Assembly (NCBI GenBank): GCA_951812925.1
Contig: OX638370.1
Span: 22,497,964 to 22,561,963, forward strand
Direction of reading: 5' to 3'
DNA from: Calliopum simillimum
Lineage: Eukaryota > Arthropoda > Insecta > Diptera > Lauxaniidae
Length of the DNA: 64,000 nucleotides
Translations under genes and position numbers: made by a program
Part shown: positions 54,228 through 64,000 of the stretch, one piece after another
How the letters are laid out: each line of letters opens with the position of its first letter
Position numbering within the stretch: the first letter of the stretch is position 1
The notes under the pieces: generated by a model
What the model saw: only the letters and a program-made list of their open reading frames with translations
What the model was told of the DNA's origin: nothing
Databases searched by the model: none

Positions 54228-55955
54228 CACTGTTCGACAATTTCAAACTTTTTGTAAAACACAGGAGAATAATCCAAAAAATTCTTAAAGTAGACATTAA
54301 ATAAAAAATACCCATGCTTCGTCGTTTTTCTCCAGCACGTCAGATTTTTTTGAATCGATTTTTGAAGTTTTTTAATCCATTGTACATGAAAAAAAAAAAA
54401 AAAAAAAACAGAAATAACACTGAAAAGTCTAAATTTCATCCCGAGAGCCAACAAATCGTTCAAATCAATGAGAACTTCTTATATCGCTTATATATTATAT
54501 CTCTGATGCGCTTTCCTGAAGTTTTAAGCCTTTTCCGTCTTAGGTGACTCGTAATAAAATTTTTTGTAGAATACTTTAACCCATTGTAGCCCTTTTTTGT
54601 TAATAATTTAAATTTTTGTATTTTTTTGTGTTTTTAAAAAATAAAGACCCCTGAAGAAGTCGCCAAGAAAGTGACGAAACGTCGGGACAAAATTGACTAA
54701 TTAATGATTTTTTAGTGCAATTAGAAATAACTGGTCAAAAACCTCCAAAATCGCAAATATTAGCCCTTTTTTTTTTTGATAAAGGGGGTTGGGAAAACCC
54801 ATAAACAAAGGATATAATGGGTTAATGAGTTCTAAGAAAATGTTCATTTTGTGATTTCGTCATTGATCTAAAGATAACGAGTTTTAAAAAAATGTATTGA
54901 GTTTTAGAGTTTTACAGTGTGGTGAAATTTCGAAATTTGATATATTATTTTTTAATATATCTTGATTTAAGAAAAAAAGTTAGATATCGAATTACTCACT
55001 CTGGGCATTTTTGAGCTCGCAATAATATAAATACCATATCAACCCGAGATTTTTCAGAAAATGACTACATTTTTTATTTTGATACAATTTCAAAAATGTT
55101 CAGAATGAGTAGATCACATCTTATTTGTTTCTTGAATCAAGGCTTATAAAAAAAATAATATTTCATACTTTACATCAACCATATATTGCTTTTTAGATAA
55201 AATCCCCAAAAATACCGGATTTTCGAAATTTTTCTCCACTGTTAAACTCTAAAACTACATTTTTTAAAAAATCGTTGTCCTTAGATCAATGACGAAATCA
55301 CACAATAAACATTTTCCTAGAACTCATTTACCCATTATATCCTGTGTTCTTGGGTCTTTTCAACCCCCTTTTTTCGCAAAAAAAGGAAAAACTGCTACAA
55401 TGGGTTAAACTATTCTACAAGAAAATTTAACGGAAAATTTCACTAGGAGTCACCTAAGACGAAAATTGCTTATAACTTAAAGAAAGCGCATCAGAGATGT
55501 AATAAATATGCAATGTCGGAAGTTCTCATTAATTTGAGCGATTTGTTAGTTATCGGGATAAAATTTCAATTTTTTAGTGTTCAACACCTAGTTTTGAAAT
55601 TTTATAGCAAATATTTATGTGCAATGACTTAATATTCCCACATTTTAGTTGTATTTTTTGCACTTTTTTAGGAAAAGGGTATAAATGACCCATATGTGGG
55701 GGATGTAGAGAGTTAAAGTTTTCTACAAAAATATTCCTCGTAATATTCTGAATAAGTTTGCTGAGCTCATGATGCACTTCAGATGTAAGGATCATATAGT
55801 TAAATACATCGATTTAACACAAAAATGCGTTATTTTTGTTTTTCTTCAAAACTTCAAAAATCGATTCAAAAACATGTGACGTGATGGAGAAGAACCGCGA
55901 GATAAGGGTATTTTTTTAACGTCTACTTTAAGAATTTTTTGGATTTTCTAAAATT
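54228..55955. mobile_element. 1.7-kb foldback related to 48892, right tip eroded
   Basis: CACTGTTCGACAATTTC at the left, then AATTCTTAAAGTAGACATTA and TTTTTGAAGTTTTTTAATCC. The complement of these reappears at 55850-55950, but the terminal GTCGAACAGTG is missing. The interior also repeats inverted blocks around GGGTTAA and TTAACCCATT (54580-54840 versus 55270-55410). 55956-56880 has no recognised feature. Confidence 0.6.
54652..54681 (+). ncRNA. hammerhead-ribozyme-like motif (Penelope-type)
   Basis: CTGAAGA at 54652, a stem GTCGC/GTGAC around a CAAGAAA loop (one G-T pair), then GAAAC at 54677-54681: the ordered CUGANGA, stem II and GAAA core. CC on one side and GGG on the other could close stem III or I. 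CCTGAAGAAG...GAAACGTCGG is a known signature of Penelope-like element ends. No GIY-YIG or RT domain is nearby, so it is a fragment. Confidence 0.4.
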
Positions 55956-56879
55956 CTGAAAAATCGTATGCGGGTCGTGGCAACAGAATGGACTAAAAAC
56001 TCTAAATCGCTCATTACGTATGTGGTCTGAAAAAATTCAAGAAAGTTTCCTGATAAAAAATAAATCGACTTTGTTAATGATATTTTTTTAATTTAAGCCC
56101 CCTAATTGAGGCAGCAAGCTTTTTTGATGCCTATTTTTTCCGAAATAAAAACGAGACGAGTTTCGATAAACTTTACAAATTTTATTATTTCGACCAAGTG
56201 TAGATTTAGCAATCAGAATGAGTTAAACGAAAAACTACTCGATTTGGCAAGAGCGAAATTAACTTGATATACAATAGCAAGAGTCGAAAAATAAGTGAAC
56301 TGATCTTATTACATAGCAAGTGGCAAAGGCAAATTATGGCAAACAATTATTGCATTACAGTGATGTAAAATGTTAAAAATTAAGATGAACAATTATAGCT
56401 AATAAATAGCCTTGCCATGAGTAAGATTTAAATCCAAAATAAGTTAATTTAAATTAATAAAAAATACAATATGAAATACAAAAATATTTACGACCGCTGC
56501 TCCGAACACCCCCCATGTCGAGTAAAAAACAAAAAACTCTAAATTTTGCATTCCTCCAAAAATCACGTTTTTTACCCAAAATGCAGATTAAATTAACTTT
56601 AACTTCATAGTACCTAAACATTTTAACAGTAACTGTACAGTACTATTTTCACAGTAATTTTAGTGGACTGCACAGTCAATTTAACCTTTATTGCGGTTTG
56701 GTGCAATTTCTTGAAAGTTTATTTTGATTTCTAGTAATTAAATACCGCTTATCAAATAATATTTCGACATATGCTATCAGTATGATTTATCTACTTAGTT
56801 ACAAAACCAAGAAATTGCAGATGAGCTTGCTAGGAAAGGATCTTCAACACAATTTGTTAGACCTATCTCCAATCTCTTA

Positions 56880-57555
56880 CGCTTTTGAATTCATTGCTGA
56901 GTGTAACTAGTGATGTTATTGCTAAGAATGCTGTTTGCTCAGTTCCAACGGCTTGTCGTATTTCTACGTCTTTTGCTACTGCTGCTAGTGCTATTGATGC
57001 TCTTTCAAATTTATCATCAGAGAGTCTTACACCTATCTTATTTCATGCCTACTGTAACTGCACATAAGATTATTAAATATATAAGTATATATCTTCGCGT
57101 AAATTGATAAGAACCAATCGCCAATTGCCATCGTCTAGTTAAGAGAGGCACTGAAGAAATTTCTCTAAAAAGAGTGAGTTTTAAATTAATGATTCCAGAT
57201 TTTCAACTCAGCGATTTGGCTTAAAGAAGTTTGTGTCACTGGTGCTGTTGATAGTCCGATGTTCAATGTTTCATCAAGAGTTTTACGTAATCAAGTTCTT
57301 TTTCATTTGGATATGTTCCGCACTAACACTGCTATAAATGCCCCCATTAATAGGGCTTTAAAACTATTTAATAATATCAATTTGCTTCATAGTATAGATT
57401 TTTCAATTTCAAAAAACTCCAGAAAACATCTTTTAAACAGTATATTTCAAAATTGATTTAATTTTTTATTGTAGGTACTTATTAGTATTCTTATATTATT
57501 CTAGTCTGTAAGAAATATTGTGTTCATAGACTAATGAGAATAAATAAATAAATAA
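56880..57555 (+). pseudogene. LINE 3' end
   Basis: 57259-57456 encodes VLRNQVLFHLDMFRTNTAIN followed by APINRALKLFNNINLLHSID, a pattern (R....APINRAL..FN) seen at the C-terminus of insect LINE ORF2. A TGA and about 90 bp later ATTGTGTTCATAGACTAATG with an AATAAATAAATAAATAAATC tail end the element. The upstream part is frame-broken. No target duplication was identified. 57560-58440 holds no feature I recognise. Confidence 0.5.
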
Positions 57556-58447
57556 ATCATTAATGTGATATTGGAGCGTTACCACTCACATTTTAGATCT
57601 TTCTGAAATTTAAGTTTTGACCAAGGACTCAACCAAAATAACTATTTAATTATCGTAAATGAGAGCTGTTTGCAATTTAATCAAATTTTCAAAATGTAAA
57701 TTTTATTTTTTGCGCATTTTGTGGCATTTCAAAAATAATTGAAACATTTCATTTAAACAAATGGAAAAAACTGAAATATATTTTTCTATTCGCAAGCGTT
57801 CATTGCAATTCAATATGGGCGTGTTGGGGCGCCCATGAAAACGTTTATAATCACGATGCATAAAGGCTCTAAACAGAATGCCAAAGCAATTTATTGAATA
57901 CAATTATTTTTTTGCGTTGTTTATTTTTCTTTCGCATTTGATATTTCGGATTTTTTGCATGTGCAATTTTATTTATTTAATTTTGAAATGGAAGTATTTA
58001 GTTCATTTGTTGTGGAAATTGCGAAACTTTAAAATTTAAAATTTTCGTTTTGTTATTGCTGTGATTGAGGGGTTTGCCGAAACAAAAAACAAAAGTTGTA
58101 ACCAATACATGGGCCAAAATCGACCAACTAAGAGGCAACATACGTGCCGATTCACCACAAAACAAGTTTGAACGGTTTTGTTGCCATATTGTAAGGTTTG
58201 GAATAAAACCTTGGATTTTTATTTGGTATGAAAATTTAAGAATAAAGAGAAAAATTGAAAAACACATATGTATATCATAAACGTTTTGTTACTTTCTACC
58301 TTAACGCTATCCAACAAATTCTGAATTGTTATAAAAATTAATTTTTATCATACTTCTAAATGAAGATTTCATTAAGGGCATGACCAAATTTAGGTTATGT
58401 GTTGTTATTTTATGGAATTGTTTAATAGAAAGTATCACAAAAAAAAA

Positions 58448-59365
58448 TTCGAATGACCGCCACCAGTTTGAAAGCTAACATTGGAAGAATTTTAAGGAAA
58501 AAACATTTTTTTTTTTTTCGGCCTCTAAATTCGATGCGGTGTTGTTGTTTTTTTCTTATATTTCCGCCATTTGACGTCCGATCAAAAAGTATAGTATATC
58601 GTTGTAAATGTCTCAATATGAGCTACATTTTATTCATAAAAGTAATTTATCTCTGATTTTTTTTCGACTAGTTGTTATCTCAGTTTCTACCACCCTAGGG
58701 TGCCAAGAACCCCTTATAGAATTGAAGCCCACAACAAATCATAAAATTCATCTCTGCAAAGTTTCCTCAAATTGTTAAAGTGGAAGGAGTTATAGCGAAT
58801 CTAAAAGCTCAGTACAAAATATGAAAAACAGGATGTTTCAAAAACAAATATCGCCCCCTGAGACTATGCAATATTTTTTTTTTTATTTATTTGCATGCCG
58901 TTTGAAATGTCAAATGTTAAAAAAAAAATATTTGCATCGTCTTAAGGAGCGATATTAGTTTTTGAAACATCCTGTTTTTCATATTTTGTACTGAGCTTTT
59001 AGATTCGCTATAACTTCTTCAATTTCAACAATTTGAGGAAACTCCGCAGAGTTGAATTTTATGATTTGTTGTGGACTTCAATTCTATATGATGTTCTTGT
59101 CACTTTAGGGTGGTAGAAACTGAGATAATGAGTACAACTAATCGAAAAAAAAAATAAAATCTGAGATAAATGACTTATGAATAAAATGTAGCACATATTG
59201 AGACATTTACAACGATATACTATACTTTTAGATCGGACGTCAAATGGCGGAGATATAAGAAAAACCGCATCGAAACCGCATCGAACTAAGAGGCCGCAAG
59301 AAAAAGTGGTTTTTTCCTTAAAATTCTTCCAATATTAGCTTTCAAACTGGGGGCGGTCATTCGAA
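58448..59365. mobile_element. 918-bp foldback element
   Basis: TTCGAATGACCGCCACCAGT and its complement GGGGGCGGTCATTCGAA at the ends. The arms of about 450 bp mirror each other completely: TTTGACGTCCGATC/GATCGGACGTCAAA, ACAACTAATCGA, AAACAGGATGTTTCAAAAAC and its complement at the centre. It is the most symmetrical copy of the family seen at 16840 and 47004. Confidence 0.8.
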
Positions 59366-59442
59366 CTTTTTTTTTCTTTGTATGGGGGTCGATATCTACT
59401 GTACAATCATCAGCTAAATCATAATCTTAAAAAACAAAAGTA

Positions 59443-60104
59443 CGTATGGTACAATTTACATTTCGGAAACTGGCAACATTAATGTCAACAGCTAAAATCT
59501 GGCTACACCGTAATAAAGTTTGACATTTTTTAGCATAAACGTACTCACAACGTTTTAATATACAATTGCTATTTGTTTTGTTAACAGTGACTTAATGGGC
59601 TATCCAACGAGTACAAATTTTTTTTTACAACTAAGTGTTCATACAAAATCGAATGTATTGAAGTGGATCTAATGTGCAAGATTGCCTCCATCTCACAATA
59701 TGTCACATGACGATCTTGCATTATCAGTTCATGCACTGCATCGATGTTTTGTGGCACAACAACTGTTTTTGGATGACCTTGACGGAATTCGTCAGCGACC
59801 GAACTACAACCACAATTGAATTCACTGTACCAGCGACATACTGTGGTTTTTGATGGTGTTTTAATGCCATACAAAAAACTGAGTTCATCGACACGTTCTT
59901 GTTAAGATAATTCACGTCGAAAGTGGTGAAAAATAGTCAAACGAAAACCTTCTCTAGCTATTTTCATTTTTTGGCCAAATTGATTTTCTTAACTCGCTGT
60001 AAACAAAACAAATAGCACTTGTACATCCGAATGTTGTGAGTACGTTTATGCTAAAAAAAGTCAAACTTTATTGCCAATTCCCGAAATATAAATAGTACCC
60101 CTCG
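59443..60104 (-). mobile_element. deleted mariner with TA target
   Basis: Right end, read inward: CGAGGGGTACTATTTATATT then TCGGGAATTGGCAA. The left end starts CGTATGGTACAATTTACATT. TA flanks both (59441-59442, 60105-60106). The left arm carries a ~30-bp insertion (CATTAATGTCAACAGCTAAA...). Inner repeat TTTAGCATAAACGTACTCAC is also inverted. Only the N-terminal transposase part remains. Confidence 0.75.
59581..59874 (-). pseudogene. mariner transposase N-terminal (HTH) fragment
   Basis: GIKTPSKTTVCRWYSEFNCG then DEFRQGHPKTVVV and NIDAVHELIMQDRHVTYCEM, STSIHSILYEHL. This is the second helix-turn-helix (APSK.TVYRW..EF..G) and linker (GRPKT..) of mariner transposase. The upstream frame at 59724-59915 holds FCMALKHHQKPQYV, the same region in another frame, so a frameshift is present. 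No catalytic domain remains. Confidence 0.8.
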
Positions 60105-61370
60105 TATCAAAATTTTCTGTGACAGTCCTTATGTTGAATTTCTTAGATGTTTGTCCAAGAGCTTCAAGATTAAAATTTATTTTTTTCTTTTAATTAAAAA
60201 AGTTCCAATTAAACAAAATACAAATGAGAACCAGTGGCAGCTCTGAAAGGTTAATTCATAATAAGCATCTGCACTTTGGATCGTTTCAGTAAATAAGTAT
60301 ATGAAACCGTTTCCCAAACCCGTTTCTCATACCAGTTTCCATAGACAAAACGAAACTTTCCGAAATTATCGAATACCTTTCAAAAAGACATAACGACTAT
60401 TTTGGGACTTTTATTTCTGCACTAGAGCAACAGAGCTTGTCGGCTTCACGAAACATGTTATATCTACGTCCTTGCGCACAGTATATTAATTATAAAAAAA
60501 ACTTATGTTGTCCAGTGTTAATTGAATTCATCGTTTGAATTTTCAAATTTTAATGCGCAAAAAAATGTGCGCAACGTGGATGCTCACTAGTGGAAAAGCA
60601 GCAAAAGTGATGGTGGATGGTAGATTTCTCATATTCCAATGTATGCATGTGGGGTAGGGTTGGTGTATAATGTGGATGACGCTGATTTGTACAGCAATCA
60701 CCCTACCTAAATATTTACTACAATGATGAAGCCACTCGTCGACATACTACGTTGTATGTTAGTGGTTTTACGCTATTGGATGACTCACTGACTGGCTGTT
60801 GGAAAGTACTCGTAGTAACGTGTTTCGCGTCGCATTCGGAGTCTTTCGGAAATGTTGCTAAGAGAAATGTTGCCTGTGACTATACCTGTTGCTTGAATAA
60901 AGAAAAATGTTGACAAAAATGTTGCAAACAAAAGTAGTGATGTTGATAAAGTTGCAACAAGGTAAACTTTTGGAGTTGCTAAGATATTGCAAAAGCAGAA
61001 TTTGAAGAAAATTTATGAAATAGATTTGAGCGCAACTGGACGATATTTAAGGGTCGCTATGATTTGCATTTTTGTTAGTTTAACACAGGTTTTCCGATTC
61101 ACTCAATTTTGTTTTGTTGTCGGGCTATTAAGACGCGAATTTGTGCTGAAAATACCTTTTTAGCATTTTGAAGTAAAGTTTCTCCAAACTGTGACGTTAC
61201 TCGGGCCCACGGGACATATCTCATTTGATGCATTTGAATGACTTCTTAATAGCGATTTCATTGAACTGTCAAATTTTGAGTGAAAGTGAATGCTCTCGAC
61301 TGTATCATACATTGTCCAAACAATAACAATCAAAATATATAAATTATATATATTATAATGTAGAAAATAC
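60105..61370. other. no feature recognised
   Basis: AT-rich with moderate GC patches at 60640-60900. No open frame, repeat or mobile-element end that I can support. Confidence 0.5.
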
Positions 61371-63150
61371 GGCTAAAGTCAAGCGTTGCTCCCAGAACCC
61401 AATTTGGTTTAAACCAAGCTTTTCTTGTTAAACTTATAATTCTTACAAAAAATGTTTAATCAAAAAGTGTCGCTCGGACCTAGTTTTGGAGATATGGTCA
61501 TCGGAAGATCGGGATATAGCTTTTATAAAAACTAATATAAGTTCTGAATCCCTTGATGAATTTCAAAAATATTGATGTTATATGAAAGATATTTTAACTG
61601 GCTACAAAATCATTCTGAAAAAGTTTTAAATCCAAGCTATGGTTTTCAAGATATGGTGATTTTGTGAAAATTTTGACCAGTTTTTTTAAAAAAAAACTAT
61701 TATAAATTAAAAAAATACCTTAATAACCTATAGCTGTAGTAACATAAGGTATTCCATTTAAAGCTGAATTTGCATCATTAGGGCATTTTTTATAGAAAAA
61801 CAAAAATTAAACTAAAGAAATTTTCATGAAATTTAGCAAATATTACAACAACAATACCACCACTAACAAAAACAGCGCTAACAAAAACAACAACAACACC
61901 ACCACTAACAACAACAACAATGTCTCAGAGAGACCATCCTATTGGGAGGCCAGGAATAACAACCTTGACGACAATATCTGGCCTGGCGTTCGAGTCGTTA
62001 CAATAACAACAACGACACCATCACTAACAAATACAATGACACCACCATCCACAACAACAACATCAACAATACCACTAACAACAACAACAACAAGAACAAC
62101 ACAACAACACTACTAACAACACTAACAAAACTACTACTAACAACAACAACAACAACATCACTATCAACAACACCACTATCAACCACAACAAAATGAAATT
62201 TTTTTTTCAAAAACGTGAGGTTTACTACTACTTTTTATTTCAAAAGAGAAAAATTGTTATTCAAAATTTCGCGCGAAATTTTTAATAACAATTTTTCGCC
62301 TGCGGCGCTTTCTTTTTTGGAAATTTTTCCAAATCATTCAGTCAGGTTATATAACTGATTACAAAAACAAGGTTTAACCCCCTAACGGTGAACCACTCAA
62401 TTTCTTTTAAAGATCCAGTAACTGATAACCACACAAATACGATTGAGGGTCTGTGGCGATATGTCATATAACAGAAGAAAATGATTTTACGATGGATATA
62501 TTGCAGAATTCATGTTCCTTAAAAAGTGAAAAGCAGAGGGGGTTGAGCCAATGGTGGATTTTTTTAGATATGAGGGAGAATTGCATAAAGTCGTTTCCTA
62601 TGAAGCAGAGAACGATGATGATGATAATGTTGTAGATGAAGACATCTTATAAAATAAAATACAAATTTTAATTCTTCTATATATTTTTTTTTTTTTTTTG
62701 GAAAAACCTTACAAATATAGGAAATCAGATACAAATGGCATAGTTAATAAAAGCAAATAGATTGGCCTTTCATATTTTGTTACTAAAATTATGGATTGAT
62801 GAGACGTTTTTTGGAAAAAATAGTGTTTTTTTAAAAAAACCTGGTCAAAGTTATCTTAAAATTGCCATATATCGAAACCGAAAACTCGGATTTAAGACTT
62901 TTGTATACCAATTTAGTAGCTAGTTATAATACCTTTCATATGACACCAAATTTTTTAATATCCATTAAGGGACTCAGAACTTATACTTGTTTTCATAAAA
63001 GCTATATTCTGATCTTCCGATTGCTATATCTCCGAAACCAGATCTGAGCGACACTTTTTGTTTTTGCTGTTGCTGTTGTAATTAATTTCCTAAGCCATAT
63101 TTTGGCAAAAAAAAAAATTTTGGCTTTGGGAGCAACGCTTGACTTGTTCC
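61371..63150. mobile_element. long-armed foldback element, exact 8-bp TSD, Mutator/FB-like
   Basis: GAAAATAC flanks both ends (61363-61370, 63151-63158). The arms of about 350 bp start GGMWMAAGTCAAGCGTTGCT and share AAAAAGTGTCGCTC, GGAGATAT, CGGAAGATC, ATATAGCTTTTAT and TATAAGTTCTGA. The centre holds a (CAA)n microsatellite (61840-62190) and a non-coding stretch. Long arms, GG ends and an 8-bp duplication fit Mutator-like or FB elements better than hAT. No transposase is seen. Confidence 0.7.
61840..62190. repeat. (CAA)n/(AAC)n microsatellite with ACAMCACYA blocks
   Basis: Irregular AACAACAACA tracts interspersed with ACCACTA units, broken once by a GC-richer unique stretch at 61921-62000 (GAGACCATCCTATTGGGAGG). 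The Asn/Thr-rich and Val/Leu-rich frames on the two strands come from the repeat and are not genes. Confidence 0.85.
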
Positions 63151-64000
63151 GAAAATACAATTGAGTTCAATCAATATGGCATAAAACTTACATACTCGTA
63201 CATATGTATCTGAACAGGAAGAACTACTTCAATAACGACAACGAAAATGATGAAAAAAGTCACAAAAAATTAACAATTGCAGATGCTCGAGTACATTCTA
63301 CTCTCGTTTACTTATTTATGTACATAAGTATGTATACAAGTAGCAAATGACGACATCATTCATCATCATACATACCTACGTACACGTACTTTCAGATAAA
63401 CATAGGATGGCTGATGAGCTTAAGTGAAACTGTGAATTAAGAATTAAAATAAGAATACAACACGCAAGTTACAAGATATAAAGATATGTACTCCAAGTCA
63501 CATACGGATATTAACTCGCTGAGCAGATTTAGAACATGAAGGGGTTTCTTGCATATTTTTTATTTTTTTTTTGCATTTCATCTGCAAGTTCTGCAAGTGC
63601 ATATGAAGTGTAGCTGCATCTTTTTCTGCAGGCATAGTAGCCAGTTGCAATTGGAACAAGTTTTCCTACTATATATGAACATTCACGGTGCACCTTAACC
63701 CGTTCTAAATCGGACGTCGTAGCACATCAAATTTTTTTCCAGATTCTGTTTACTTATCGTTCAAATGATGTATAAAAAAATTTTCACTCGTGACTACTCG
63801 ACTAAATTTTGAGATAATCGTTTTTTCCAATTGGGGAATTTTCCCATACAAAAAGAAAAAAAAAATTTTTTAACTTCATTAAACAAAAACTAAAATAATC
63901 ACAATCGATGTGTTTTGCAATGCTAAACGCGAATCCAACCTCACATGTTTAAAATGTGAAAGAAAATTTAATTTCGTTAAATCTGATAGCAACTTTAAAG
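63151..64000. other. no feature recognised
   Basis: AT-rich sequence with CATACATAC/GTACATA short runs around 63190-63390. I see no gene or element end up to the window border. Confidence 0.5.

Noticed and set aside
57998..58280. Overlapping 89- and 71-codon frames
   Set aside because: No domain, splice or repeat support on either strand.
61826..62210. Asn/Thr-rich and Val-rich open frames
   Set aside because: Pure translation of the (CAA)n microsatellite.

Overview
The window looks like an AT-rich, transposon-dense piece of a higher dipteran (fly) nuclear genome. Evidence: spliced coding exons with short 59-109 bp introns; INE-1/DINE-1-like Helitron derivatives carrying a GAGTCGATATAGCCATGTC core; mariner, hAT, Ty3/gypsy and LINE relics. 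A tephritid-like fly is my best guess, but the sequence alone does not prove it. Nothing prokaryotic is present.

Layout. 0.76-8.1 kb (+): last five visible coding exons of the fly Cep131/AZI1 orthologue (dila), with a 6.2 kb intron packed with nested repeats. 8.5-25 kb: intergenic repeats, including an internally deleted LINE with a 14-bp target duplication, a Transib-like element whose ends carry the RSS-type heptamer CACAGTG and a 5-bp CGGCG duplication, nested inside a palindromic GGGCGTTAT element with its own 9-bp duplication, then gag and LINE RNase H fragments and two Helitron-like copies. 25-47 kb: a complex duplicated region. A module carrying a short BACK-domain ORF next to an oppositely oriented Ty3/gypsy gag-pol relic occurs three times (27.5-31.6 kb, about 33-38.4 kb, and inverted at 38.4-44.3 kb). 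It is studded with an intact mariner-type transposase, a dead relative of it, a hAT element with an 8-bp duplication, and a long CTAAA/CCTAA pentamer array. 47-64 kb: several foldback elements, a hAT remnant that splits an exon of a thioester/alpha-2-macroglobulin-family pseudogene (minus strand), tRNA-like pol III promoter motifs, a hammerhead-like motif, a deleted mariner, and a long-armed foldback element with an 8-bp duplication and a (CAA)n core.

How it fits together. The only clearly functional host gene is dila, at its C-terminal end; its N-terminal exons lie to the left of the window. The most unusual content is the triplicated BACK-ORF/gypsy module. Three diverged but still open BACK frames share a conserved leader and 3' flank, which suggests either a retroelement that has acquired an antisense cargo gene or a duplicated host BACK gene that travels with a dead retroelement. 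Nested insertions with target duplications allow relative dating in several places.
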